Shown: positions 7,306 through 18,186 of the stretch, piece by piece
Layout of the letters: each line of letters starts with the position of its first letter
Position numbering within the stretch: the stretch's first letter is position 1
Source of the DNA: Streptomyces sp. CB01635
GTDB lineage: Bacteria > Actinomycetota > Actinomycetes > Streptomycetales > Streptomycetaceae
Direction of reading: 5' to 3'
Length of the DNA stretch: 64,000 nt
NCBI RefSeq assembly: GCF_002803065.1
Contig: NZ_NNBL01000029.1
Coordinates: forward strand, 24,132 to 88,131
Position numbers and translations under genes: made by a program
Notes under the pieces: model-generated
Seen by the model: only the letters and a program-made list of their open reading frames with translations
The model's database searches: none
What the model was told of the DNA's origin: nothing

Positions 7306-7977
7306 TCAGGGCGTCTCCTCCGGCACCTCCGTCGCCGACGACCTGCGGTGCCAGGCCCGCGGCGCCCGCCAGTGGTAGCGCATCGCGAGCAGCCGCAGCA
7401 CGAACGCCGTGATGACCGCGGCGCCGCTGCTGAACGCGGACAGCACGTCGAAGCGGATGCACAGGACGATGATCGTCGACCCGACGATCGCCGGCACCGC
7501 GTACAGGTCGCGGTCCCAGCGGACCAGGGACGGGACCTCGTTGGCGATGATGTCGCGCAGCACACCGCCGCCCACGGCGGTCGTGAGGCCGAGCGCCGCG
7601 GAGGCCGTGAGCCCGAGCCCGTAGTCGTACGCCTTGACCGTGCCGGTGACGCAGAACAGGCCGAGGCCGGCCGCGTCGAAGATGTTCACCGCGACCTGGG
7701 TGCGCTCCACCTCGGGGTGCAGGAAGAACACGAGGCCGGCGGCGACCAGCGGGGTCAGGAAGTAACCGAGGTCGGTGAACGCGGCCGGCGGGACGGCGCC
7801 GATGATCACGTCGCGGAACAGCCCCCCGCCCAGCGCGGTGACCTCGGCGAGAACGGCGATGCCGAAGACATCGAAGTTCTTGCGGACCGCGAGGAGAGCG
7901 CCGGAGATCGCGAAGACGAAGATCCCGATGAGGTCCAGCCAATGCTGGACGGAGGGGGTGAAGAGTTCCAGAAGCAC
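7306..7977 (-). CDS. TRIC/UPF0126 family membrane protein
   Basis: The 223-residue protein has about seven hydrophobic segments built as two repeats, each with a conserved glycine-rich turn: A-L-G-G-G-L-F-R-D-V-I-I-G and A-V-G-G-G-V-L-R-D-I-I-A. This duplication is typical of UPF0126 (YadS/YicG) proteins, the bacterial relatives of TRIC monovalent cation channels; proline or glycine transport has also been proposed for some. It acts in the cytoplasmic membrane. The start is a GTG at 7977. The C-terminal 25 residues are basic and acidic and probably cytoplasmic. Confidence 0.88.
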   Translation of the reverse strand: MLLELFTPSVQHWLDLIGIFVFAISGALLAVRKNFDVFGIAVLAEVTALGGGLFRDVIIGAVPPAAFTDLGYFLTPLVAAGLVFFLHPEVERTQVAVNIFDAAGLGLFCVTGTVKAYDYGLGLTASAALGLTTAVGGGVLRDIIANEVPSLVRWDRDLYAVPAIVGSTIIVLCIRFDVLSAFSSGAAVITAFVLRLLAMRYHWRAPRAWHRRSSATEVPEETP

Positions 7978-8030
7978 CCGACATTGTTACGCACTGCCGG
8001 GTGCCCCCCGAGCCAGGTGTGACGCGTGGC

Positions 8031-9425
8031 CTACAGCGCGGGCTTGCCCTTCGTGTAGAGCCACGTCTGGAAGAGCCCGTCGAGGTCCTGCCCGGAGACC
8101 TTCTCGGCGAGGCGGATGAAGTCGGCGGTCTGCGCGTTGCCGTAGCGGTGTGTGGAGGTCCAGGTGCGAAGGAGCTTGAAGAAGTCCCTGTCGCCGATGC
8201 GCTCGCGAAGGACCTGGAGTGTCATCGCGCCGCGGTTGTAGACGGCGCTGTTGAACATGGTGTCGCGCTGCGGGTCGGCGATGACGCTCTGCCAGAAGGA
8301 CGAGGTGGCGGGGACGGAGTTGTAGGCGGCGAGGAAGGAGTCGTGGGCGGTGGTACGCCCCTTGTGCTCGTTCCACAGCCAGGGCCCGTAGCTCGCGAAG
8401 CCCTCGTTGAGCCAGATGTCCTTCCACTGGCGCACCGAGACGGAGTCGCCGAACCACTGGTGGGCCAGCTCGTGCACGATCGTGCCCTCGGAGCGGACTG
8501 CGGAGTAGCTCGGCTTGGACTGGGTCTCCAGTGAGAAGCCCGCCTCCGGCATGTCGTCGACGACGGCGCCGGTCTCCTCGAACGGGTAGGGGCCGAACAC
8601 CTGCGACCAGTAGTCGGTGACCTCGGCCGTGACGCCGTACACATCGACGTTGTTGCTGTTCTTCAGGACCGGGTCGATGGCTACGTAGATCGGAATGCCC
8701 GAAGGGGTCCTGCCGGTCTTGACGTCGAACTTCCCTATGGAGGCGGTCGCGAGGTAGGTCGCCATCGGCCGTGACTCGCGCCAGTGGTGCACGGTCTGCC
8801 CGCCCCGGACGTCGTACGTGTCGACGAGCCGGCCGTTGGAGACACCCGTCAGGCCCTTGGGCGCCTTGATGCGGATGTCGTACGTCGCCTTGTCGGAGGG
8901 GTGGTCGCTGGAGGGGAACCAGGTGGAGGCGGCGTTGGGTTCGCAGGCGACGAAGACGCCGTCGTCGGTCTTCATCCAGCCGTAGTCGGAGCCGAAGACG
9001 ATGGGGCCGTTGAGCGCCTCCGGGACGCCGCCGTAGGTGACCGTGACGGAGAAGGTGCGGTGGTCGCGGATCGCGTCGCGCGGGGTGACGCGGATCTCGT
9101 CGCCGGAGCGCGTGAAGTGGGCGCGTCTGCCGTTCACTTCGACCGAGGTGACGGTCAGCTTCTGGAGGTCCAGGTCGAAGGAGGAGAGGTTCTGGGTGGC
9201 GCGCGCGGTGACGGTGGTGACGCCGTCGAGGCGGTCGGTCGCGGGGTCGTAGGCCACGTTCAGGTCGTAGTGGGTGGCGTCGAAGCCGCCGTTGCCGAGC
9301 TGCGGGAAGTACGGGTCGCCTATGCCGTCCGAGCCGGGGGTGGGGGCCGGGGCCGCGGCGATCAGACAGAACGAGGCGGCCGCTGTCGCGACTGCCGCCA
9401 GACGTGCCGAACGGGAGAGTGCCAT
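8031..9425 (-). CDS. secreted M1-family zinc aminopeptidase
   Basis: The 464-residue protein starts with a Sec signal peptide (about residues 1-28) and contains an aminopeptidase N-type beta domain and catalytic domain. The zinc site is H-E-L-A-H-Q-W followed 18 residues later by N-E-G-F-A. The usual G-A-M-E-N substrate loop is replaced by D-D-M-P-E-A-G-F-S-L-E, common in short actinobacterial members. It is about half the length of PepN because the C-terminal helical domain is missing. It probably trims peptides outside the cell; the oligopeptide importer operon follows upstream on the same strand. Confidence 0.92.
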   Translation of the reverse strand: MALSRSARLAAVATAAASFCLIAAAPAPTPGSDGIGDPYFPQLGNGGFDATHYDLNVAYDPATDRLDGVTTVTARATQNLSSFDLDLQKLTVTSVEVNGRRAHFTRSGDEIRVTPRDAIRDHRTFSVTVTYGGVPEALNGPIVFGSDYGWMKTDDGVFVACEPNAASTWFPSSDHPSDKATYDIRIKAPKGLTGVSNGRLVDTYDVRGGQTVHHWRESRPMATYLATASIGKFDVKTGRTPSGIPIYVAIDPVLKNSNNVDVYGVTAEVTDYWSQVFGPYPFEETGAVVDDMPEAGFSLETQSKPSYSAVRSEGTIVHELAHQWFGDSVSVRQWKDIWLNEGFASYGPWLWNEHKGRTTAHDSFLAAYNSVPATSSFWQSVIADPQRDTMFNSAVYNRGAMTLQVLRERIGDRDFFKLLRTWTSTHRYGNAQTADFIRLAEKVSGQDLDGLFQTWLYTKGKPAL

Positions 9426-9520
9426 GAGTCGTCCCTTCGCGCGTGTTCCGATGTAACGGACACGCAGACTCTGCACTCTCCCGTCAGGGCGTGTACATGA
9501 CCTGCTCGGTCAAATCCCCG

Positions 9521-10914
<1,394 letters not shown>

Positions 10915-10918
<4 letters not shown>

Positions 10919-12015
10919 AGCTTCGGCGCAATCTCTTCGGTCCAGATCCGCGTACGGTCCTCCGGGCTGAGGTGGCAGGCGGAGAAGTGGTCGCTGCCGA
11001 CCTCGTGCAGCTCGGGCCGCTGGGTGCGGGTGATGCCGCCCTTGGGCAGGTCCGCGTACGGGCAGCGCGGGTGGAAGGCGCAGCCCGAGGGGACGTTGAT
11101 GAGGGACGGCGGCTGGCCCTTGACGGGGATGAGCCGCTCGGTCTGCTCACGGTCGATGCGCGGCATCGATCCGAGCAGGCCCCAGGTGTACGGGTGCTGC
11201 GGCTCGGCGAAGATCTTGTCGACGGGACCGCGCTCGACGCAGCGACCGCCGTACATGACCAGGACCTGGTCGGCGATCTCGGCGACGACACCCAGGTCGT
11301 GGGTGATGAGGACGACCGCGGACTCGAACTCCTTCTGCAGATCCCTGATCAGGTCGAGGATCTGCGCCTGGACGGTGACGTCGAGGGCGGTGGTCGGCTC
11401 GTCCGCGATGAGCAGCTGCGGGTTGTTCGCCAGCGACATCGCGATCATCGCGCGCTGGCGCATACCGCCGGAGAACTCGTGCGGGTAGCTGTCGACGCGC
11501 TTGGCCGGCTCGGGGATGCCCACGCGGTCGAGCAGTTCGACGGCCCGCTTGCGGGCGGTCTTCTTGTTCACGTCGTTGTGGACGCGGTACGCCTCCACGA
11601 TCTGGTTGCCGACCGTGTAGTACGGGTGCATCGCGGACAGCGGATCCTGGAAGATCATCGCCATCTCGCGGCCGCGGAGCCGTCGGACGTCGTCCGGTGC
11701 GGCCTCGATCAGCTCCTTGCCGTCGAGCCAGATCTCGCCGGACATCTTCACGTTCTTGCCGCGCGCGCCGAGCCGGTGCAGGCCCATGATCGCCAGCGAG
11801 GTCACGGACTTGCCGGACCCGGACTCGCCCACGATGGACAGGGTCTGGCCCTTCTCCAGCTTGAAGCTGAGCCCGTCGACGGACTTGACCAGGCCGTCGT
11901 CGGTCGGGAAGTGCACCTTGAGGTCGCGCACTTCGAGGAAGGCGGTCGGGGGCTTGGCCGGGCCCGCGGCCACCGGCTCGCCCACGGCGGCACCGGTTTT
12001 GGACAGTTCGGTCAC
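10915..12015 (-). CDS. oligopeptide ABC transporter ATPase (OppD/DppD type)
   Basis: The 366-residue protein pairs with the OppF-type ATPase to drive import. Walker A is G-E-S-G-S-G-K-S-V, the signature F-S-G-G-M-R-Q-R, Walker B L-L-I-A-D-E-P-T-T-A-L-D, and the C-terminal module has the Cys cluster F-H-P-R-C-P-Y-A. Its GTG start overlaps the permease stop by 4 bp and its own stop overlaps the next start by 4 bp. Confidence 0.95.
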
Positions 12016-13019
12016 GAGAGCCTCACCCGCGGGTCGGCGGCGGCGTAGAGAAGGTCCACCAGGAGATTGCAGAACACGACGAAGAACGCGGCGAGCAGCG
12101 TCACGCCGAGGACCTTGGGCAGGTCGTTGTCGGTGATGCCCTGGACGGCGTACTCACCGATGCCGTGCAAGGAGAACACGTTCTCGGTGATCACGGCGCC
12201 GCCGAGCAGCAGACCGACGTCCATACCGAACACGGTGATGATCGGGGTCAGTGCGGCACGCAGGCCGTGCCGGCCCACCACGGTGCGCTCGCGCAGACCC
12301 TTGGCACGCGCGGTGCGGATGTAGTCCTCGTTCATCGTCTCCAGCATGCCCGAGCGGGTCAGCCGGGCGTAGATCGCGGAGTACAGCAGAGCGAGTGAAC
12401 ACCAGGCAGGGAAGAGGGTGTTGGCCCACTGTGCCGGGTTCTCCGTGAGCGGTACGTAGGTACGCCCGAAGATCGGGATCTGGTAGGTGAAGACCAGGAG
12501 CGCCAGCTGGCCCGTGAAGAAGATCGGCAGCGAGACACCGGCGAGGGCGACACCCATGAACGCGCGGTCGAAGAACGATCCGGGCTTGAGCGCCGAGATC
12601 ACACCCACCGTGACACCGGACAGCAGCCAGATGACCGCGGCACCGGCGGCCAGGGACAAGGTGATGGGCAGCCGGTCGGTCAGCTCGGGCCACACCGCGA
12701 CGTGGTTCTTGAAGGAGTAGCCGAAGCACGGCGCGTTGCAGTGCACCGTGGTGGGGCCGAGGTCATAGGTGGACCCCGCGAAGATCCCCTTGATGAAGTG
12801 CCAGTACTGGAGGTAAACGGGCTCGTCCAGGCCGAGGTTGTGCTTGACCGCCGCGATGTCCGCGGCCGAGGGACTCTTGCCGATGTACTGCTGCGCGAGC
12901 TGGTCGGCGGTCTGGCCGGCCATTCTCGGCAGCAGGAAAAAGATGCCAAACGTGACCGCGGTGACGACCAGCAACAGGATCACTGCCGCGATCAGCCGGC
13001 GGATGATGTACGAGATCAC
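12012..13019 (-). CDS. oligopeptide ABC transporter permease (OppB/DppB type)
   Basis: The 335-residue inner-membrane protein has six predicted membrane segments and the permease coupling loop E-D-Y-I-R-T-A-R-A-K-G-L that contacts the ATPases. A periplasm-side loop after the first helix contains A-D-I-A-A-V-K-H-N-L-G-L-D, as usual in OppB. A strong hairpin separates it from the binding-protein gene that is transcribed before it. Confidence 0.95.
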   Translation of the reverse strand: MISYIIRRLIAAVILLLVVTAVTFGIFFLLPRMAGQTADQLAQQYIGKSPSAADIAAVKHNLGLDEPVYLQYWHFIKGIFAGSTYDLGPTTVHCNAPCFGYSFKNHVAVWPELTDRLPITLSLAAGAAVIWLLSGVTVGVISALKPGSFFDRAFMGVALAGVSLPIFFTGQLALLVFTYQIPIFGRTYVPLTENPAQWANTLFPAWCSLALLYSAIYARLTRSGMLETMNEDYIRTARAKGLRERTVVGRHGLRAALTPIITVFGMDVGLLLGGAVITENVFSLHGIGEYAVQGITDNDLPKVLGVTLLAAFFVVFCNLLVDLLYAAADPRVRLS

Positions 13020-13031
13020 GGGGACCGGCGC

Positions 13032-13065
13032 TGGTGCCCGCGGACCGTGCGGCCCGCGGGCACCA
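13032..13065 (-). terminator. intercistronic hairpin between binding protein and permease genes
   Basis: A perfect 12-bp stem (TGGTGCCCGCGG paired with CCGCGGGCACCA) with a 10-base loop that itself can pair CCG/CGG lies between the stop of the binding-protein gene and the start of oppB. There is no U-tract. Such hairpins after a substrate-binding-protein gene commonly cause partial termination or protect the upstream mRNA, so that the binding protein is made in excess of the membrane parts. Confidence 0.75.
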
Positions 13066-13091
13066 ATGCCTTCACCTGCCTTCCGGGGCTG

Positions 13092-14843
13092 CTACTTCTT
13101 CGTGGTGCCGATGTTGAGGTAGTCGTACTGCCCGCTGAAGGCGGCCGTGGACACCAGGTTGGTGGCGTACGGGGAGCGGTACAGCAGGACCTTGAAGTAG
13201 GTCAGCGGGACGAGCGCCGCGTCCTCCATGGCCTGCTTGTCGATCTGCGCGTACAGCTTGTTGCGCGTGGCCTCGTCGGGTGCCCCGATGGCCTCGGCGA
13301 GCATCGAGTCGACCTTCTTGTCGTCGAGCTCCGACAGGGCGGTGTTGCCGGAGGCACCGACCGCCTTGCTGTTCAGGATCTGCTGCAGGAAGCCGTAGCC
13401 GGAAGGCCAGTCGGCACCCCACTGCATCATCATGATGCCGACGTTGTTCTTCTGGTTGAACTTCGGGACGCCCGCGTAGTCGGTGAAGTACTTGCCCGAC
13501 GGGTACTGCTTCAGGCTGGCGTTGATGCCGACCTTCTTCAGCGACTCGATCAGCGCCTGGGCGCCGGAGACCTCTTCGTCACGGTCGCTGCGCGCGGTGA
13601 TCGTGGTGTTGATCTTCTTCTCGCCGCAGGCCTTCAGCGCGTCCTTGGCCTTGGCCACGTCGCCCTTGTTGCCGCTGGTGGCGTAGACGTCTTCCTTGGC
13701 GTAGCCCGTGATGTCCGGGGGCAGCACCGTCGTGGCGACGTCACCGCGGATGGGACCGCCCTGTGCGGTCTGCACCGAGACCTTGTCGATGGCGTACTCG
13801 ACGGCCTTGCGGCACTCGACGTTCGTGAACGGCTTCAGCTTGGTGTTGATCGCCGCGTAGACGAGACGGCCGCCGAAGGCGTTGTCCGTGTTCGCCATCT
13901 TCGACTTGTCGTTGACCAGCTGCGCCTGCGTCTGGGTGTCGACACCCTTGCCCTGCAGGTCGATCAGGGTGTCGCCGGACTGCAGGTCCTTGTCGATCGT
14001 CTGCTGGTTGACCTTCAGGTTGACGACGATCTTGTCCGGGTACTGCTTGCGCAGCGGGTCGGACTTCGGGTCGAAGTTCTTGTTGCGGACCAGGACGGCC
14101 TGCTTGCCCTCCTGGTAGCTCTGGAACTGGTACGAGCCCGAGGACACGATGTGCTTGACGTAGTCGATGCCGTCGTCCTTGGCCTTCGGCACCGGCGCGG
14201 TCTGCGGGGTGGCGACCAGGTAGTCGAACTCCTGGAAGGCCTGGTTGAGATGGAAGACGATCGTGGTGTCGTCCGGCGTCTCGATGGACTTCAGGCCCTT
14301 GTCGCTCTTGTCCTTGTAGGGGCCCTTGTACTTGTCACCGCCCGCGAGGAACTGCTGGAAGTAGTTCGGGCCGAGGGAGAGCACGTCACGCGCGAAGTTC
14401 GAGCGCTCGACGGCGTACTTGACGTCCTTCGACGTGATCGGCGAGCCGTCCTGGTACTTCAGACCCTTGCGGATCGTGTACGTCCAGGTCTTGCCGCCGT
14501 CCGACTGCTTGCCGGGCGCCGAGGCGAGGTCGGGGACGAGCGTGTTGCCCTTCTCTCCCGCGTCGGGCTTGAACGTCATCAGCGGGCGGGCGTACAGCCG
14601 GCTGAAGTTGTACATGTAGGCGTAGTACGTGTTGCCCGGGTCGAACGAGTCGGGGACGTCCGACATCGCGTAGGTGACCGTGCCGCCCTTCGTCGTCGAG
14701 GCGTTGACGAAATCCTTCGTGGCGGCGTTCGCACCGGCCGACTTGTTGTTGTCGCCCGAGCCGTCGTCGGCCTTGCTGCAGCCGGCGAGCAGCAGGCTCA
14801 CGCTGCCGATGGCCGCGACCGCGGCGATAGATGACCTTCGCAT
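13092..14843 (-). CDS. oligopeptide-binding lipoprotein (SBP_bac_5 family)
   Basis: This 583-residue lipoprotein captures peptides outside the membrane for the Opp importer. The ATG at 14843 gives a basic start, a hydrophobic run and the lipobox L-L-A-G-C at about residue 21, then a Ser/Asn-rich linker and the family 5 solute-binding fold. A GGAGGGG ribosome site precedes this ATG; starts at 14864 or 14942 would spoil the signal peptide. It is second in the operon, after oppC. Confidence 0.93.
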   Translation of the reverse strand: MRRSSIAAVAAIGSVSLLLAGCSKADDGSGDNNKSAGANAATKDFVNASTTKGGTVTYAMSDVPDSFDPGNTYYAYMYNFSRLYARPLMTFKPDAGEKGNTLVPDLASAPGKQSDGGKTWTYTIRKGLKYQDGSPITSKDVKYAVERSNFARDVLSLGPNYFQQFLAGGDKYKGPYKDKSDKGLKSIETPDDTTIVFHLNQAFQEFDYLVATPQTAPVPKAKDDGIDYVKHIVSSGSYQFQSYQEGKQAVLVRNKNFDPKSDPLRKQYPDKIVVNLKVNQQTIDKDLQSGDTLIDLQGKGVDTQTQAQLVNDKSKMANTDNAFGGRLVYAAINTKLKPFTNVECRKAVEYAIDKVSVQTAQGGPIRGDVATTVLPPDITGYAKEDVYATSGNKGDVAKAKDALKACGEKKINTTITARSDRDEEVSGAQALIESLKKVGINASLKQYPSGKYFTDYAGVPKFNQKNNVGIMMMQWGADWPSGYGFLQQILNSKAVGASGNTALSELDDKKVDSMLAEAIGAPDEATRNKLYAQIDKQAMEDAALVPLTYFKVLLYRSPYATNLVSTAAFSGQYDYLNIGTTKK

Positions 14844-14901
14844 GATGGTCGGAATCCCCTCCATTGTCGGAAACTTGTGGAGCTCTCGGTGCGGCCTTGA
14901 G

Positions 14902-15900
14902 TCAGCGGCTGCGCGGGTCGAGGGCGTCGCGGAGACCGTCACCGAGCAGGTTGAACGCGAGCACGGTGACGAAGATGGCGAGACCCGGAACGATCATGTA
15001 CTGCGGATCGACCTGGAAGTAGTCGACGGCCTGGTTGAGCATGCCGCCCCAGGAGGCCTGCGGCGGCTGGATGCCCACGCCCAGGAAGCTGAGCGACGCC
15101 TCGAAGATGATGTTCGTCGGGATCAGCAGCGTCGAGTAGACGATGATCGGGCCGACCAGGTTGGGCATCAGTTCCCGGAACAGGATGTACGGGCCGCGTG
15201 CCCCCATCCCGCGGGACGCGTCCACGAATTCCCGCTCGCGCAGCGCCAGCGTCTGGCCGCGCACGATCCGGCCCAGATACGGCCAGTTGAAGAATCCGAT
15301 CACGAAGATCAGCACGCAGATGTGCAGCGGAAGCCCGTTCAGGCCGAACGCGCCGCCCTGCAGGGTCGCGGAGATCGAGATCGCGAACAGGAGCAGCGGG
15401 AACGCCAGGAAGGTGTCCATCATGCGGCTGATGATCGAGTCGACCCGGCCGCCGTAGTACCCGGCGACGACACCGAGGACCGCCCCGATCACGTTCGACA
15501 GGACGGTCGCGCCGAAGGCGACGACGAGCGAGACCCACGAGCCTTCGAGGATGCGCGCGAGGATGTCGCGGCCGAACTTCGGTTCCACACCCAGGGGATG
15601 GTCACCGCCCATACCGCCCATACCGCCCTTGGGGAGCGAGGTGGTGGGGTCGATGAGGTCCTGGTGGAACGTGTTCGGGTCGAGGCCGAAGAGGTGCTGC
15701 AGGGGGCGCGCGCAGGCGGCGATGAGGATGAGCAGGATGACGATGACGCCGCCGGCGACGGCGACCCTGTCCCTCTTGAAGCGGTTCCAGGCGATACGCC
15801 CGAGGGAACGCCCCTCGATCTGCTGCCCCTTGGTGCCGGCGAGCACAGCCTCGGGCTGCACCTCGGCCTGGGCCCCAGTGGTCTCGATCGGTGCGGTCAC
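14902..15900 (-). CDS. oligopeptide ABC transporter permease (OppC/DppC type)
   Basis: The 332-residue protein has an N-terminal cytoplasmic stretch, six membrane helices and the coupling loop E-F-V-D-A-S-R-G-M-G-A. A short G-G-M-G-G-M-G-G run occurs in the first external loop. It starts with GTG at 15900 and is the first gene of the operon oppC, binding protein, oppB, oppD, oppF. Confidence 0.95.
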   Translation of the reverse strand: MTAPIETTGAQAEVQPEAVLAGTKGQQIEGRSLGRIAWNRFKRDRVAVAGGVIVILLILIAACARPLQHLFGLDPNTFHQDLIDPTTSLPKGGMGGMGGDHPLGVEPKFGRDILARILEGSWVSLVVAFGATVLSNVIGAVLGVVAGYYGGRVDSIISRMMDTFLAFPLLLFAISISATLQGGAFGLNGLPLHICVLIFVIGFFNWPYLGRIVRGQTLALREREFVDASRGMGARGPYILFRELMPNLVGPIIVYSTLLIPTNIIFEASLSFLGVGIQPPQASWGGMLNQAVDYFQVDPQYMIVPGLAIFVTVLAFNLLGDGLRDALDPRSR

Positions 15901-16343
15901 GGTGTGGTTGACCCCTCTCGGCCGACTGTGGCCGGCCCACGCCCGCCGCTGTAGCGGCTTGATCCTGTTTCACAGGCTGGACAGTCCGGGGACATGGCCC
16001 CGTAGTTGACCGTTCAGCTCGTACACAGAGTCGAAACCCCGTGTCTGCAGGGAGTCTTCAATGCGCCTGTGATCAGCCGCCAGCCCTCACCGAGAAAGGT
16101 TGCGCAACCGTGATGAGGCGGAACTGGTGCAGTATGCGGACGTCGAAGTCACCTGAGCGGACAATTCACTCCCGCCCAGCAGGGCCCCACAGGGTCCGGA
16201 ATGCGACACCGTGACCGATGTGGCGGGAATGCCCCGAGTGGTGCGCCAACTCCCCGCCAAACAGGTCGGAATGGGCCTTTGTCCCGCAAGTGCCGGTACG
16301 GGGCCGGGTGAAACCGGCGGCATACGGCGCCAGTTGGAACGGT
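15901..16343. other. 443-bp non-coding region upstream of the opp operon
   Basis: No gene is supported here. It must contain the opp promoter on the minus strand. Two symmetric sites stand out: CCTGT-TTC-ACAGG at 15964-15976 and the perfect 12-bp palindrome GGTTGCGCAACC at 16098-16109. Neither matches a regulator I know with certainty, and no strong -35/-10 pair could be fixed by eye. Confidence 0.5.
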
Positions 16344-17144
16344 TCAGTACGCCCCGTGCGGCGGCGGGTACCCGTACCCCGCGACGGGAGCGGGGGCGGC
16401 CGGGGCCGCGTGTGCCTCGCGGTCGTAGAACGGACGGGCGCTGGCGCGCAGCCACATGGCGACGGGGTCGTGTTCGTCGGACATCGCGACCGTGGAGACA
16501 GGCAGTCCGTCGGGCACGGCGACGACCGACTGCTGCATCATCGCGCGCACCGCGTCCACGGACACCGGCGACGTGTCGTACACATCGAGGCCGATCGCCA
16601 GATAGGGCGCGCCGAGCGTCGGCTGCACCCAGGCGCGGCGCAGCGAGCGGATCGCGGTGGTGCGGTGCGCGTTCTGCGTGAGCAGGGCGTAGAACTGCGG
16701 GATCTCGATGGCGGGGTCGCTCAGGCGCAGCGGCCCGGCAGGCTGGCGGTCGAGGCCGCCCGCGATGCGGCGCAGGTCGAGCCACGGGATGCCGACACCG
16801 CCGCCGGGCGCGTGCGGGTTGAGCCAGAGGCCGTAGTGGTCGGGGTAGAGCGTGCGGGCCGCGTCGACCCCGCCGACGACCTCGTACGCGCGGCTCCAGC
16901 CGGAGGCGGACAACTCCTGGGCGGAGGTGACACAGGGGGCGTACGAGAAGCCGTCGACCTCCATGTTCCCGTACTGCGCGTCGGGGGAACCGGCCTGGCC
17001 GTGCCAGAGCAGCATCCACACCTGACCGCCGCCCGGGTCCGCGAGCGCGTTGAGCAGCGCCTCGTAGGCGTCGTAACGCCCCGGCGTCACCTGGCGCAGC
17101 ATGTGCTCGACCTGACCGGCCGCGGCCGTGCCCGACGCACTCAC
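16344..17144 (-). CDS. SseB-family protein with C-terminal extension
   Basis: The 266-residue protein matches the SseB (enhanced serine sensitivity) family layout: an N-terminal domain with R-Y-D-A-Y-E-A-L-L-N-A-L and a second domain with P-T-L-G-A-P-Y-L-A-I-G-L-D-V and R-P-F-Y-D-R. The last 20 residues are Ala/Pro/Gly/Tyr-rich. In E. coli extra SseB makes cells serine-sensitive, but the mechanism is not known. The start is GTG at 17144. A second paralogue lies upstream on the same strand, and the glycine/serine genes are close by. Confidence 0.78.
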   Translation of the reverse strand: MSASGTAAAGQVEHMLRQVTPGRYDAYEALLNALADPGGGQVWMLLWHGQAGSPDAQYGNMEVDGFSYAPCVTSAQELSASGWSRAYEVVGGVDAARTLYPDHYGLWLNPHAPGGGVGIPWLDLRRIAGGLDRQPAGPLRLSDPAIEIPQFYALLTQNAHRTTAIRSLRRAWVQPTLGAPYLAIGLDVYDTSPVSVDAVRAMMQQSVVAVPDGLPVSTVAMSDEHDPVAMWLRASARPFYDREAHAAPAAPAPVAGYGYPPPHGAY

Positions 17145-17312
17145 CCGTAACCGCCCCTTCGTGACGTACCCGACGATTTCGACCCGCTCCCCGCGGCGGG
17201 ACCGCCCAGACAGGTCATGAAACCAGCTTAAGCGGCGATCCTGGCACCGACTTGACGTACGCGCGGTCGACCAGTTTCCCGTGTTTCCCGAACGGGGACC
17301 GGCGCCGGGCTT

Positions 17313-18080
17313 TCAGTGACCCTGCGTGTAGAACGGCCGCAGCGTGGCGCGCATCCAGTCACCGACCGGGTCCTGGGTGATGTCGAGCAGGACGAGGTTC
17401 ACCGGCCAGGGCGCGGGAGCCCGGCCGAGGGCGCGGCCCAGGGCGTCCATGGGCAGGTTGCGCGCGGGGCCCTCCCACTGCGACAGCTCGACGCCGACGA
17501 AGAGGAGGGGGTCGCCGCCCTCGACGCTGGCGAGGCAGCGGCGGGCGGTCGTGACGACGCCGGACGCCTCGAACTCCTCGCGCACGGCGGCCAGGAAGTC
17601 GACCGGGTCGTCCTGCCAGTCGGGCTCGTAGAGGCTGACCCGGCCGCCCGTGGCGGGCCCGTCCAGCGGCGTACGGCCGGACTTGCACAGTTCGGCGACG
17701 GCGGGCGGGGGCAGCGGGACACCGACGGCGCCGTCCGGATTCACCGCGATGCCGACCTGCGGCGGCAGCCCGCGCGCGAACTCGACGGCCGGCGCGACCG
17801 TGCAGCCCATCCGGTCGCCGACGACCGCGAGGAACTGCTCCTCGGAGCTGAAGACGGGCACATAGGCCTGGCCCTCGATCTCCAGCGTCGGCAGGTCGAG
17901 GTTCGGGCTGCCGGGTCCGCCGCCCTGGGGCAGCGGTATCCACACCTGGCTGCGCCCGAGGACCTCGACGATCCGGCCGCCCGCCGAGTCGACCCCGAGG
18001 GAGGCGGCGAGCACCTCCTCAAGCTCGTTGGCCGGCCACCCGCCGTACGGATGTGCGTGAGCCTGCGCCGGAATGTCCAT
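17313..18080 (-). CDS. SseB-family protein
   Basis: The 255-residue protein is a paralogue of the one at 16344-17144. It shares the order of blocks E-L-E-E-V-L-A-A-S-L-G, then Y-V-P-V-F-S-S-E-E-Q-F, then a C-terminal domain ending D-W-M-R-A-T-L-R-P-F-Y. I chose the ATG at 18080; the frame is open further upstream but those residues are Arg-rich and unlike the family. No export signal is present. It may form a unit with the neighbouring sseB gene, 168 bp downstream. Confidence 0.78.
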   Translation of the reverse strand: MDIPAQAHAHPYGGWPANELEEVLAASLGVDSAGGRIVEVLGRSQVWIPLPQGGGPGSPNLDLPTLEIEGQAYVPVFSSEEQFLAVVGDRMGCTVAPAVEFARGLPPQVGIAVNPDGAVGVPLPPPAVAELCKSGRTPLDGPATGGRVSLYEPDWQDDPVDFLAAVREEFEASGVVTTARRCLASVEGGDPLLFVGVELSQWEGPARNLPMDALGRALGRAPAPWPVNLVLLDITQDPVGDWMRATLRPFYTQGH

Positions 18081-18186
18081 GTGCCTACCACCCGCTCTGG
18101 AACCGCTCTGTCTGCGGCCGAACCCTAGCGCGTGCGGGCGACAGAACACCCTCCGCGTCCACATGCGCACAGAGGGTCGCGGTCGG

